This document shows positions 25,077 through 34,060 of a DNA stretch of 64,000 nt, in pieces. Within the stretch, counting starts at the first letter, position 1, and each line of letters begins with the position of its first letter. The translations under genes and the position numbers were made by a program. The notes below the pieces were generated by a model. That model made no database searches, was not told the origin of the DNA, and saw only the letters and a program-made list of their open reading frames with translations. Source of the DNA: Streptomyces sp. NBC_01716 (GTDB taxonomy: Bacteria > Actinomycetota > Actinomycetes > Streptomycetales > Streptomycetaceae); assembly GCF_036248275.1 (NCBI RefSeq), contig NZ_CP109181.1:6386001-6450000 (forward strand), in the 5' to 3' direction.

Positions 25077-25099
25077 CAATACGAGACGGTCTCGTATTG
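25077..25099. promoter_or_regulatory. 23-bp palindromic operator of the DHA2 exporter
   Basis: CAATACGAGAC-G-GTCTCGTATTG is a perfect inverted repeat with one central base, 22 bases before the exporter start at 25122. A TACAAT at 25075-25080 could be a -10 box overlapped by the left arm, which would suit repression by the TetR protein encoded downstream. Confidence 0.85.
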
Positions 25100-25121
25100 A
25101 AATGGGCATACGCTCAGGTCC

Positions 25122-26798
25122 ATGTCCACATCGTCACCCTCGTCCACACCGCCGCCGTCCTCACCGGTATCCGGGCCGGCCGGCGACCACGGCTCGGCAC
25201 CCCGGGTCCCCGAAGCCATTCACCGCCGCCGCTGGGCCATCCTCGGCGTCCTGATGTTCAGCCTGCTCATCGTGGTGCTGGACAACTCGATCCTGAACGT
25301 CGCGGTCAAGACGATCGCGAGCCCCGAGCCCGTCGGCCTCGGCGCCACCCAGAGCGAGCTCGAATGGGCGATCAACTCCTACACCCTCGTCTTCGCCGGC
25401 CTCCTCTTCACCTCCGGTCTGCTCGGCGACCGCGTCGGCCGAAAGAAGGTGCTGCTCTTCGGCATCGCCGTCTTCGGCGTCGGCTCCGCCCTCGCCGCGA
25501 TGTCCGGATCGCCCGGTGAACTCGTCGCGTACCGCGCCCTGATGGGCTTCGGCGCCGCCTTTGTGATGCCGGCCACCCTCGCCGTCCTGATGAACGTCTT
25601 CGAGCGTGACGAGCAGCCCAAGGCCATCGGCATATGGGCCGGCAGTGTCGGACTCGGCATAGCCGTCGGGCCCATCACCGGCGGCGTGCTGCTCGAACAC
25701 TTCTGGTGGGGCTCGATCTTCCTGATCAACGTCCCCGTGGTGGTCGTCGCCCTGATAGCCATGGTGGTGCTGGTCCCGGACTCCAGGGACCCCAGCCCCG
25801 GCCGGGTCGACCCGGTGGGCGTACTGCTCTCGATCGTCGGCCTCGTCCTGCTGGTGTACGGGATCATCCGCGCGGGCGAGCTCGCCGACTTCACCGATGC
25901 CGGGGTGCTGGCCTCGATCATCGGCGGTCTGGCCGTCCTGACCGCGTTCGTCGTGCACCAGAAGCGCAGCGACCATCCGTCGATCGACATGTCCTACTTC
26001 AAGAAGCCCGCGTTCTCGGCCGCTGTCGCCGCCATCGCGCTGGTCTTCTTCGCCCTGATGGGCGTGACCTTCTTCTCGGCCTTCTACCTCCAGAGCGTGC
26101 GCGGCTACAGCGCGCTCGACTCCGGCCTGCTGATCCTGCCGCTCGCCGTGGCGCAGATGGTGTTCGCGCCGCGTGCCCGGCTGGTCGTCGAACGGTTCGG
26201 CGCCCGCGCGGTCTGCACCGCCGGCATGCTGCTCGTCGCTGTCGGCCTCGCCGCGTTCGCCCTGTTCGACGCGACCACGCCCGTCTGGGTGCTGTGCGTC
26301 GTGTTCTTCGTCCAGGGCGCCGGAATGGCCCACATCATGCCGCCGGTGACCGTCGCCGTCATGCAGGCCCTGCCGCGCGAGAAGGCCGGCTCGGGCTCGG
26401 CCGTCAACAACACCTTCCGCCAGGTCGGCGGCGCGCTCGGGATCGCCGTACTCGGCTCGCTGCTCTCCACCACCTACCGCGGCGAGATCGAGGGACACCT
26501 CGGCGCCGTACCGGCCGCCGCGCGCGACACGGCGGGGGAGTCGATCGAGGCGACCATGGCCGTCGCCGAGAAACTCGGCCCCGCCGGCGGCCAGTTGATC
26601 TCCTCGGCGAACGACGCCTTCCTGACCGCCATGCACGTCACAGCCCTCGGTTCGGCCGCCGTCGCGCTGGTCGGCACCGTCGTGGTGGCGCTCTTCATGC
26701 CGGGCCGTACGGCTCCGAAGGGACCCGCCCCGAAGAAGCAGGCGGCCGGTCCGCGGGCGGAGCCGCCGGCCGAGCCCGCGTCGGCCCTGCGGGACTGA
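25122..26798 (+). CDS. DHA2-family drug exporter (MFS, 14 helices)
   Basis: The 558-residue protein starts after a Ser/Pro-rich leader. It has about 14 hydrophobic segments and DHA2 motifs: VVLDNSILNVAVKTI, LLGDRVGRKKVLLFGI (motif A) and VGLGIAVGPITGGVLLEHFW (motif C). It is an EmrB/QacA-type proton-coupled exporter; the substrate is unknown. A clear palindromic operator precedes it, and a TetR gene follows 117 bases downstream on the same strand, so it is probably a ligand-inducible resistance unit. Confidence 0.92.
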   Translation: MSTSSPSSTPPPSSPVSGPAGDHGSAPRVPEAIHRRRWAILGVLMFSLLIVVLDNSILNVAVKTIASPEPVGLGATQSELEWAINSYTLVFAGLLFTSGLLGDRVGRKKVLLFGIAVFGVGSALAAMSGSPGELVAYRALMGFGAAFVMPATLAVLMNVFERDEQPKAIGIWAGSVGLGIAVGPITGGVLLEHFWWGSIFLINVPVVVVALIAMVVLVPDSRDPSPGRVDPVGVLLSIVGLVLLVYGIIRAGELADFTDAGVLASIIGGLAVLTAFVVHQKRSDHPSIDMSYFKKPAFSAAVAAIALVFFALMGVTFFSAFYLQSVRGYSALDSGLLILPLAVAQMVFAPRARLVVERFGARAVCTAGMLLVAVGLAAFALFDATTPVWVLCVVFFVQGAGMAHIMPPVTVAVMQALPREKAGSGSAVNNTFRQVGGALGIAVLGSLLSTTYRGEIEGHLGAVPAAARDTAGESIEATMAVAEKLGPAGGQLISSANDAFLTAMHVTALGSAAVALVGTVVVALFMPGRTAPKGPAPKKQAAGPRAEPPAEPASALRD

Positions 26799-26915
26799 CA
26801 GGCGGCCGACCGCGCCCGACCGGTCGCGCGCGGTCGACCCCGTCCGCCGGCGTCGGCGAGAATCGACCGCGTCGCGCGGCGTACGGCGTGGTGGAGCAGG
26901 GCGAAAGGTGAGGCG

Positions 26916-27563
26916 TTGCGAGGGCGAGAACAGGGTGAGGAACGGGAGCCCAGGCGAGGCCGGCCGCGCAGCGAGGCGGCCGAACGCGCCATCATCGAGG
27001 CCGTGGTGCGGCTTCTTGAGGAGGGTGAGCCGCTGGCCGGGCTCTCCATCGAGCGCATCGCACGGACGGCGGGCGTCGGCAAGGCGACCATCTACCGGCG
27101 CTGGCGCGACAAGGAAGAGCTCTTCGTCGACGTCCTGCGCGACATCGAACCGCCCGAACCCGCCCTGTCGGGCACCTCGGGCCTCGCCGACATCCTCATC
27201 ATTCTGGAGACCCTGCGCCGCCGGGGTCTCGCCCAGCGCGACTCGACCCTGCTCCACAGCGTCCTCTCGCAGATGAAGAGCCACCCGAAGCTGTGGAACG
27301 CCTACCACGCCACCGTCATCGAGCCGCGGCGGGTCGCGATGCGGGCGGCGGTCCGCCGCGCCGTCGCCGCGGGTGAACTCCGCGACGACATCGACGTGGA
27401 GCTGATGACCGAACTGATCACCAGCCCCATGCTCGTACGCACCATCCACCGCAGGGACGCGCCGCTGGAGGACGACCTCTCCGAGCGGATCGTCCGGACG
27501 CTGCTCGAAGGCCTGCGACCCAGGGAAACCGCCACGGACGCCGTCGGCGGGACGGAGAGCTGA
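26916..27563 (+). CDS. TetR/AcrR-family regulator of the exporter
   Basis: The 215-residue protein has an N-terminal TetR helix-turn-helix, LSIERIARTAGVGKATIYRR, and a helical C-terminal ligand domain. The start is a TTG preceded by AAAGGTGAGG. The position after the exporter and the 23-bp palindrome upstream of the exporter make it the likely repressor. Its recognition helix (GVGKATIYRRW) is close to that of the TetR protein at 3053 (GVGKQTIYRWW), and both operators contain GAGAC arms. Confidence 0.9.
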   Translation: MRGREQGEEREPRRGRPRSEAAERAIIEAVVRLLEEGEPLAGLSIERIARTAGVGKATIYRRWRDKEELFVDVLRDIEPPEPALSGTSGLADILIILETLRRRGLAQRDSTLLHSVLSQMKSHPKLWNAYHATVIEPRRVAMRAAVRRAVAAGELRDDIDVELMTELITSPMLVRTIHRRDAPLEDDLSERIVRTLLEGLRPRETATDAVGGTES

Positions 27564-27759
27564 GCGCCCGCCGTGCACCCGCGCCGAACGTGCGTGTTCC
27601 GTCACAGCCGCCCGTCGTTCACCCTCGTCCGGAACCCGCCGCCCCTCACCACTCGTCCTTGTGCCCGTACGGCCGTCGTGGGGGAACGGCAGGGAAAGCG
27701 CCCGTCATCGCCTAGGGTCGACGGCGGGCGTGCACGGCAAGGCAGCGAGGGCAGGCGGA

Positions 27760-28785
27760 ATGACGCAGGAGTACACGGCTGAGTCCCAGGTGGACGGCGC
27801 CGAGGACAACGACCCTCCCACGAGCCGGTTCCGGGCCTTCGTCGACCGTGTACGCGGCGACCGCGGGATCTGGCGGAGGGGTCTCGTCCTCGCGGTGCTG
27901 GCCGTCCTGACGGCGCTGCTGATGATCCTGCACGCCCAGGTCCCCAACCGCATCGGCAACTTGGGCAGTCTCATGGAGACGTTCCTGCCGTGGCTGGGGC
28001 TGCTCGTCCCCGTGATTCTCGTGGGCGCGCTGGTACGCCGCTCCGCCACCGCGCTGATCGCGCTCCTGCTGCCCGCCGTCGTCTGGGTCAATCTCTTCGG
28101 CGGGCTGCTCCTCGACAAGTCGGGCGGCGGCGGCGATCTGACGGTCGCCACGCACAACGTCAACGCGGAGAACACCGACCCGGAGGGAACCGCGCGCGAG
28201 GTCGCCGCGTCGGGCGCGGACGTCGTCGCGCTGGAGGAGCTGAAGGCGTCGGCGGTTCCCACGTACGAGAAGGGGCTGGCCGGGACGTACAAGTACCACT
28301 CGGTGCAGGGCACGGTGGGCCTCTGGAGCAAGTACCCGGTGACCGGCAGCAGCCCCGTCGACATCGGGATGGGCTGGACCCGCGCGATGCGGGCCACGGT
28401 GACGACGCCGAAGGGCGAGGTCGCCGTCTACGTGGCGCACCTGCCGTCCGTACGCGTCAAGCTGCACGCCGGATTCACCGCCAACCAGCGCGACAACAGC
28501 GCCGACGCGCTCGGTGAGGCGATCGCGGACGAGGAGATCCGGCGGGTGGTGCTGCTCGGCGACCTCAACGGCACGATGAACGACCGCTCCCTGAACGCCG
28601 TGACGTCGCAGATGCGTTCCACCCAGGGCGCCGCCGGTGACGGCTACGGCTTCAGCTGGCCCGCGGCGTTCCCGATGGCGCGGATCGACCAGATCATGGT
28701 CAAGGGCGTCGAGCCGCTGTCCTCGTGGACGCTGCCCCGGACGGGCAGCGACCATCTGCCGATCGCCGCCCGTATCGAACTCTGA
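27760..28785 (+). CDS. Membrane-anchored endonuclease/exonuclease/phosphatase-fold protein
   Basis: The 341-residue protein has an acidic N-terminus, three membrane helices (about 38-125) and a C-terminal EEP domain that would lie outside the membrane. The metal and catalytic motifs are visible: VATHNVNAENTD, ADVVALEELK, VVLLGDLNGTMND, RIDQIMVKG and TGSDHLPIAA. The enzyme could be a phosphodiesterase or nuclease; the substrate is unknown. I chose ATG 27760; an upstream GTG is possible. Confidence 0.87.
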   Translation: MTQEYTAESQVDGAEDNDPPTSRFRAFVDRVRGDRGIWRRGLVLAVLAVLTALLMILHAQVPNRIGNLGSLMETFLPWLGLLVPVILVGALVRRSATALIALLLPAVVWVNLFGGLLLDKSGGGGDLTVATHNVNAENTDPEGTAREVAASGADVVALEELKASAVPTYEKGLAGTYKYHSVQGTVGLWSKYPVTGSSPVDIGMGWTRAMRATVTTPKGEVAVYVAHLPSVRVKLHAGFTANQRDNSADALGEAIADEEIRRVVLLGDLNGTMNDRSLNAVTSQMRSTQGAAGDGYGFSWPAAFPMARIDQIMVKGVEPLSSWTLPRTGSDHLPIAARIEL

Positions 28786-28833
28786 GCTCCGCCGGGCCTG
28801 TTCGGCGCTTCGGCCGTCCAGTCGTCCGGCTGC

Positions 28834-30594
28834 TCACGGGCTCGGCGATTCCCGCCAGCGGTTGGTGATCGGCAGCCGCCGGTCCTTGCCGAAGCCCTTC
28901 GCGGAGATTTTGGTGCCCGGCGGATACTGCCGTCGTTTGTACTCCGCCGTGTCCACCATGCGCAGCGTCTTCGCCACCACCGCCGGGTCGAAACCCGCCG
29001 CGACGATCGCGTCCTTGCCCTGGTCGCGGTCGACGTACAGCGCCAGCAGCCGGTCCAGCACGTCGTAGTCCGGCAGCGAGTCCGTGTCGACCTGGCCGGG
29101 GCGCAGTTCGGCGCTCGGCGGCTTGGTGATGGAGTTCTCCGGAATGGGCGGGGTCTGGCCGCGCTCATCGGCGGCGCGGTTGCGCCAGCGGGCGAGCCGG
29201 AAGACCGTCGTCTTGTAGACGTCCTTGATCGGGCCGTACGCGCCGACGGAGTCGCCGTACAGCGTCGAATACCCCACCGCCAGCTCGGACTTGTTCCCCG
29301 GCGCGAGGACGATCTGGCCCTCCTGGTTGGACAGCGCCATCAGCATCGTGCCGCGCAGCCGCGACTGGAGGTTCTCCTCGGCGAGTCCGGTCAGGCCGAG
29401 CGAGTCCATGTACGCGTCGAACATCGGCTCGATGGGAACGGTGCGGAAGTTCAGCCCCGTACGGCGTGCCAGTTCGGCCGCGTCACCGCGCGAGTGGTCC
29501 GAGGAGTACTTCGACGGCATGGAGACGCCGTAGACGTTCTCCGCGCCGAGCGAGTCGCAGGCGATCGCGGCGACGAGGGCCGAGTCGATGCCGCCGGAGA
29601 GGCCGATCAGGACGGACCTGAAGCCGTTCTTCGCCGCGTACGCGCGCAGGCCCACCACCAGGGCGGAGTAGACCTCCTCGTCGTCGTCCAGCCGGTCCGC
29701 GTAACCGCCGGCCAGCTCCGGCTCGTAGGCGGCGACGGGCTCCTCGGAGAGGACGACATGGTCGACGCGCAGCCCGTCGTCCACGATGCCGGCCGGCGGT
29801 TCGGCGGCGGCCGCCGGCAGATCGAGGTCGAGCACCACACAGCCCTCGGAGAACTGCGGTGCGCGCGCGACGACTTCGCCGTCCTTGTCGACGACGATCG
29901 AGTCACCGTCGAAGACGAGCTCGTCCTGGCCGCCGATCATCGCCAGATACGCGGTGGTGCACCCGGCCTCCTGGGCGCGCTTGCGTACGAGTTCGAGCCG
30001 GGTGTCGTCCTTGGCCTGCTCGTAGGGCGAGGCGTTGATCGAGAGCAGCAGACCGGCCCCGGCGGACCGGGTGGCCGGGACCCGGCCGCCGTCCTGCCAG
30101 AGGTCCTCGCAGATCGCGAGGGCGACGTCGATGCCGCGCACCCGTACGACGGGCATGGTGTCGCCGGGCACGAAGTAGCGGTACTCGTCGAAGACGCCGT
30201 AGTTCGGCAGATGGTGCTTGGCGAACGACAGCGCCACCCCGCCCCGGTGCAGCACGGCGGCGGCGTTCTGCGGCGAGCCCGCCGGCCGGCCGATCCGCGG
30301 CCGGTCCCGCTCGGACCGGTCGAGATAGCCCAGCACGACGGGCAGCTCGCCGAAGCCCTCGTCGGCGAGCCGCGCGGCGAGCGCGCGCAGCGCGTCGCGG
30401 GACGCCTCGACGAAGGACGACCGCAGGGCCAGGTCCTCGACGGGGTAGCCGGTGAGCACCATCTCGGGGAACGCGACGAGATGCGCGCCCTGCTCGGCGG
30501 AGTGCCGGGTCCAGTGCACGATCGCCTCGGCGTTTCCGGCGAGATCGCCGACAGTCGAGTCGATCTGATTCAGAGCGAGACGTAGTTGAGGCAC
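28834..30594 (-). CDS. nadE: Glutamine-dependent NAD+ synthase
   Basis: The 586-residue enzyme joins an N-terminal nitrilase-fold glutaminase to a C-terminal NAD synthetase. Glutaminase residues are FPEMVLTGYP (Glu), FAKHHLPNYGVFDEYRYF (Lys) and AICEDLWQDGG (Cys); the ATP pyrophosphatase loop is LIGLSGGIDSALVAAIA. It converts nicotinate adenine dinucleotide to NAD with ammonia channelled from glutamine. GTG 30594 (VPQLRLALNQID) is the usual start of this family, and the longer ATG frame from 30705 is unlikely. Confidence 0.95.
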   Translation of the reverse strand: MPQLRLALNQIDSTVGDLAGNAEAIVHWTRHSAEQGAHLVAFPEMVLTGYPVEDLALRSSFVEASRDALRALAARLADEGFGELPVVLGYLDRSERDRPRIGRPAGSPQNAAAVLHRGGVALSFAKHHLPNYGVFDEYRYFVPGDTMPVVRVRGIDVALAICEDLWQDGGRVPATRSAGAGLLLSINASPYEQAKDDTRLELVRKRAQEAGCTTAYLAMIGGQDELVFDGDSIVVDKDGEVVARAPQFSEGCVVLDLDLPAAAAEPPAGIVDDGLRVDHVVLSEEPVAAYEPELAGGYADRLDDDEEVYSALVVGLRAYAAKNGFRSVLIGLSGGIDSALVAAIACDSLGAENVYGVSMPSKYSSDHSRGDAAELARRTGLNFRTVPIEPMFDAYMDSLGLTGLAEENLQSRLRGTMLMALSNQEGQIVLAPGNKSELAVGYSTLYGDSVGAYGPIKDVYKTTVFRLARWRNRAADERGQTPPIPENSITKPPSAELRPGQVDTDSLPDYDVLDRLLALYVDRDQGKDAIVAAGFDPAVVAKTLRMVDTAEYKRRQYPPGTKISAKGFGKDRRLPITNRWRESPSP

Positions 30595-30730
30595 GCGTCC
30601 ACTGTAATCGTCTCTCTGACGCGATGGGGTGGCGGGGCAGGATCCGGCCGACAGAACCCACGCACGGGCCGTGTGTGAGCCGCGCCACGGGGCAGCGGCC
30701 CGCACACGCGCCCGGTGCCTGTGAGGCTGC

Positions 30731-31150
30731 TCAGCCGGCCGCGTAGACCTGCTCGGCCCACGTGGCGATCTGCTCCTCGCTCAGGTGCTGCGCCAGATCC
30801 GCCTCGCTGATCATGCCGACGAGGCGCTTGTTCTCGATCACGGGCAGCCGGCGGATCTGGTGCTCCTGCATCTCTTCGAGCACGTCGTCCACCTCCGCGT
30901 CCGCGTCGATCCAGCGCGGTGTGCCGTTCGCCATCTCGGCCGCGGTGGTCTTCGCCGGGTCGTGGCCCTGCGCCACACAGCCCACGACGATGTCGCGGTC
31001 GGTCAGGATGCCCGTCAGCCGCTCGTCGACGTCCGCGATGGGCAGCGCGCCCACGTCCAGGTCCCGCATGAGCTGCGCGGCCCGGTCCAGGGTCTCGTGC
31101 GAGGGGATCCAGTCGGCGCCGGGATGCATGATGTCTCTGGCGTTGGTCAT
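30731..31150 (-). CDS. Tandem CBS-domain protein
   Basis: The 139-residue protein consists almost entirely of two CBS motifs: MRDLDVGALPIADVDERLTG with TDRDIVV, then MQEHQIRRLPVIENKRLVGM with ISEADLAQHL. CBS pairs bind adenosine nucleotides and act as sensors. Stand-alone proteins of this type are common in Streptomyces, and the partner is unknown. The ATG is preceded by GGAGGG-type sequence. Confidence 0.92.
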   Translation of the reverse strand: MTNARDIMHPGADWIPSHETLDRAAQLMRDLDVGALPIADVDERLTGILTDRDIVVGCVAQGHDPAKTTAAEMANGTPRWIDADAEVDDVLEEMQEHQIRRLPVIENKRLVGMISEADLAQHLSEEQIATWAEQVYAAG

Positions 31151-31285
31151 GGGGTTCGTCCCTCCTGAATGCCGTCCTTCCCGAGCGCACCCATCGTCAT
31201 GGGGCCGTACGGGTGTACGCGACCGCAGTCACCCGAACGGGTGAATCGTGGGTCCGGCGGGGCCGAGCGCGCACCGCCCGAACGG

Positions 31286-31330
31286 CGCCGCCCCCGCCCA
31301 CGGAGATGATCTCCACGGACGGGGGCGGCG
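31286..31330 (-). terminator. Hairpin terminator after the DUF305 gene
   Basis: Outer arms CGCCGCCCCCG (31286-31296) and CGGGGGCGGCG (31320-31330) enclose a second hairpin, GGAGA-tga-TCTCC. It lies immediately past the DUF305 stop on the minus strand and upstream of the CBS gene. Confidence 0.75.
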
Positions 31331-31363
31331 GTGCGCCTCGTACCTCGCGCGTCACGTCGTACG

Positions 31364-32047
31364 TCAGGTGCGCGGCTTCGCGCCCCGGGCCTCCAAGAGG
31401 TCGGCCATCAGGCCCAGTTCGGACTGCTGGGCCGCCACCATGCCCTTGGCCAAGGCCTTCTCCGTGTCGACCGTGCACAGATCGGCGCAGCCCTGGGCCA
31501 TCGTGACGCCGCCCTTGTGGTGGTCGGTCATCAACTGGAGGTACAGGATCTCGGCCTGCTCGCCCTTGGCGGTCCGGAGCGTCTCCAGCTCCGTCTTCGT
31601 CGCCATGCCGGGCATCAGGGAGCCGTCACGGACCTCGTGGCCGCCGTGGTCCATGCCCTCCATGCCGGCCATGTCGTCCGTACCCGCGTGCTCGCCCCGC
31701 TCCATCCAGGCCATCGGCTTCTGGTCCGTGGCGACCTTCGGCAGCTTCCACATGTCGAGCCAGCCCAGCAGCATGCCGCGCTGGTTCGCCTGGGTGTTGG
31801 CGATGTCGTACGCGAGGCGGCGCACCTCCTCGTCGTCCGTGCTGTCCCGCACCAGGAACGACATCTCCACCGCCTGCTGGTGGTGGACCGCCATGTCACG
31901 CGCGAATCCCGCCTCCGCCGATTCCGCCGTGGGCGTGGCAGCCGCGCGGGGCGAGTCGTCGCTGCCCGCGGAGGCGACCGTGGCCGCCCCAGCGAACAGC
32001 AGGGCGAGGACGACCGCGGTGATGGCGGCCCAGCTCGTGCGCGTCAC
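31364..32047 (-). CDS. DUF305 exported protein
   Basis: The 227-residue protein has a signal/anchor helix and two ferritin-like DUF305 helices with FARDMAVHHQQAVEMSFLVR and LMTDHHKGGVTMAQG. Between them lies a Met/His-rich stretch (DDMAGMEGMDHGGHEV), a pattern seen in copper-handling proteins. GTG 32047 overlaps the DUF3105 stop by four bases, so the two are translated together. A metal-binding or oxidative-stress role outside the membrane is inferred. Confidence 0.88.
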   Translation of the reverse strand: MTRTSWAAITAVVLALLFAGAATVASAGSDDSPRAAATPTAESAEAGFARDMAVHHQQAVEMSFLVRDSTDDEEVRRLAYDIANTQANQRGMLLGWLDMWKLPKVATDQKPMAWMERGEHAGTDDMAGMEGMDHGGHEVRDGSLMPGMATKTELETLRTAKGEQAEILYLQLMTDHHKGGVTMAQGCADLCTVDTEKALAKGMVAAQQSELGLMADLLEARGAKPRT

Positions 32048-32697
32048 TGGGCACCCATTCCACCGGTGCACGCGGCGCCCGGCTCAGGCGTCTGCGGGCC
32101 CTGCACGTACTTCGCGAGGAACTGGTCGACCCGCGGGTCCTTCGCGCTGTCGACGGTGACCTGCTTGCCCCACGCGGTCAGCATGATCGCGCCGGCCTGC
32201 TCCTTGACGGGGCTCATCAGCGAGTACTGCGTCTTGCCCACGAGGTCGCCGAGCGCCTTCACGTCGCCCTCGGGCGCCTTGTCGTTGTACGTGATCCAGA
32301 CCGCGCCGTGCTCCAGCGAGTGCACCGCGTTGACGTCCGGCACCGGCTCCTTGTAGACGTCGCCCGCGCAGTTCATCCAGACCTGGTTGTGGTTGCCGCC
32401 GACGGGCGGCGTCTGCGGGTACTTGACCGCCTCGGCGACATGGTCGCGGCCCAGCTTCTCGGCGTCCCAGGACTTCTCGCCCGTCACGGGCTCGGCCGCG
32501 GCCTGCTCCTGCTTCTTCTTGTCGTCGGACTCTTTGTTCAGCACGAACGCGCCGAAGCCGACGAGCGCCGCGACGACGACCGCGCTCGCGGTGATCGTGA
32601 TGATGCGGTTGCGGCGCTCACGGATGCGCTCCGCGCGGCGCATCTGCTCTATTCGGGCCTTGCGCTCGGTGCTCTGGGTCTTGGACTTGGAAGCCAT
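32044..32697 (-). CDS. DUF3105 membrane-anchored protein
   Basis: The 217-residue protein has a basic cytoplasmic N-terminus (ERKARIEQMRRAERIRERR), one membrane helix (about 32-55) and an external DUF3105 domain with PPVGGNHNQVWMNCAGDVY and VHSLEHGAVWITY; its His, Cys and Glu could bind metal. It is followed without a gap by the DUF305 gene. The function of DUF3105 is not established. Confidence 0.9.
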   Translation of the reverse strand: MASKSKTQSTERKARIEQMRRAERIRERRNRIITITASAVVVAALVGFGAFVLNKESDDKKKQEQAAAEPVTGEKSWDAEKLGRDHVAEAVKYPQTPPVGGNHNQVWMNCAGDVYKEPVPDVNAVHSLEHGAVWITYNDKAPEGDVKALGDLVGKTQYSLMSPVKEQAGAIMLTAWGKQVTVDSAKDPRVDQFLAKYVQGPQTPEPGAACTGGMGAQ

Positions 32698-32776
32698 GGT
32701 GTCTGTTCGTCCTTCTCGGAAACCTGCGGAACGGGGGTGGGGGAGTTACGGGCACCCGGTGGGGGCGCGGGCCCGG

Positions 32777-33220
32777 CTACGTCCGCAGTACCTGAAGGAC
32801 GTGGAGGTCCGGCGCGCGGGGAAGCGCTCCGGACCGGGACACCTGGCCGGTGCTTGGCGGGAGTGCGAGACGCGCGGGGCTCACGTCGCCGGTGCCGAGC
32901 GGGTCGGCGGGGTGCGGCGCGGTGAGCACGGCCGGACTCAAGTGCGGGAGGAAGCGGCAGCCGCCGGGGTCGTACGGGCAGGTGTACTCGGGGGGCGCGG
33001 CGGGCCGGGCGGCCGTGCCCTCCACCTCCGTACGGAGGGTGATGCCGGTGCGAGCGATGCCCGCGGCCGTGTCCGCCGCCGCTTCCGCCGTCGGCGACGA
33101 GGAGGCCGAGTGGTGCGTGTCGACGGGGGTCAGACAGAAGTAGAGCGCGGCGAGCAGCGTCGCCACGGCGCTGAGCAAGGCCGTGGGACGCGCGTGACGT
33201 ATGCGCTGTCGTCCCCCCAT
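32777..33220 (-). CDS. Hypothetical exported protein, 147 residues
   Basis: The frame from ATG 33220 gives MGGRQRIRHARPTALLSAVA and a hydrophobic helix ending LAALYFCLTPVDTHH, then an external Ala/Pro-rich part with EYTCPYDPGGCRFLPHLSP and a His/Pro-rich C-terminus. The open frame extends to 33865 through the divergent MarR gene, which is not credible. The gene precedes DUF3105-DUF305 on the same strand (79-base gap). No ribosome site is obvious. The function is unknown. Confidence 0.6.
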   Translation of the reverse strand: MGGRQRIRHARPTALLSAVATLLAALYFCLTPVDTHHSASSSPTAEAAADTAAGIARTGITLRTEVEGTAARPAAPPEYTCPYDPGGCRFLPHLSPAVLTAPHPADPLGTGDVSPARLALPPSTGQVSRSGALPRAPDLHVLQVLRT

Positions 33221-33356
33221 GGGCGCAGATCGTAGTCCGTACAGGTGGCCGAGCAGGAGTGCGCAGGGGGTACCAAGTCCGGAACGTGCCGTGGGGCGGC
33301 GTCCCCCGGTCGTACGGGAGGGGCCTGCCGGGGCTCCGGCGCGGTACAAAGAGGTT

Positions 33357-33884
33357 ATGGCCGACCCTCCGGAACCTTCGCCGAGCGAGCCCGACGTCGA
33401 CGCCGTGACCCGGGCGGTCCTGATCGCCTCACGGCTGCTCGTCGCGGTGTCCGTCCGTTCCCTGACCGCTGTCGAGGGCCGGGTCACCCTGCCGCAGTTC
33501 CGGCTCCTGAAGGTGCTCTCCGCGTACGGCGGCGCGAACCTGGTGTCGCTCGCAGACCGGCTCGGGGTGAACCCCTCCACCGCGATGCGGATGGTCGACC
33601 GGCTCATCGCCGCCGGGCTCGCCGAGCGCGGGGTCAATCCCGGCAACCGGCGCGAGACGGTGCTGCGGCTCACGGACGAGGGCCGGACGCTCGTTTCGGA
33701 CGTCTCGGCGGCGCGCAGGCGGGAGATCACGGCGATCGTCGAGCGGCTGGCCCCGGAGCAGCGTACGGCGCTCGTGGAGGCCCTCACGGCCTTCACCGAG
33801 GCGGGCGGGGAGCGGCCCATGCCGGGCGACGACGGGGAGCCGTACCCGCTGGGCTGGTCGGACACGGCGGCTCCGCTGCACTGA
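33357..33884 (+). CDS. MarR-family transcriptional regulator
   Basis: The 175-residue protein has a winged helix-turn-helix (VTLPQFRLLKVLSAYGGANL, SLADRLGVNPSTAMRMVDRL, then the wing RETVLRLTDEG) between dimerisation helices. ATG 33357 follows AAAGAGG closely. It is divergent from the 147-residue exported protein, which may be its target. The ligand is unknown. Confidence 0.9.
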   Translation: MADPPEPSPSEPDVDAVTRAVLIASRLLVAVSVRSLTAVEGRVTLPQFRLLKVLSAYGGANLVSLADRLGVNPSTAMRMVDRLIAAGLAERGVNPGNRRETVLRLTDEGRTLVSDVSAARRREITAIVERLAPEQRTALVEALTAFTEAGGERPMPGDDGEPYPLGWSDTAAPLH

Positions 33885-34060
33885 GGCGCGTCCCTACCCG
33901 GCCCCGGGCGCGCGAGCTACGGGGCGCGTGTCTGACAATGCTTTAGTACGCCGGTGTGCAACCTTCCGGAAATCCTGTGGTGTCATGCTCGGGTGCCCCG
34001 GTGTACTCGGCAGCGTGGGAGCAGGCGGCCTGACCGGCAAGGATGGGTAGGACAGCAGAC

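Noticed and set aside
25161..27605. 814-codon minus-strand open frame
   Set aside because: Antisense shadow of the DHA2 exporter and TetR genes.
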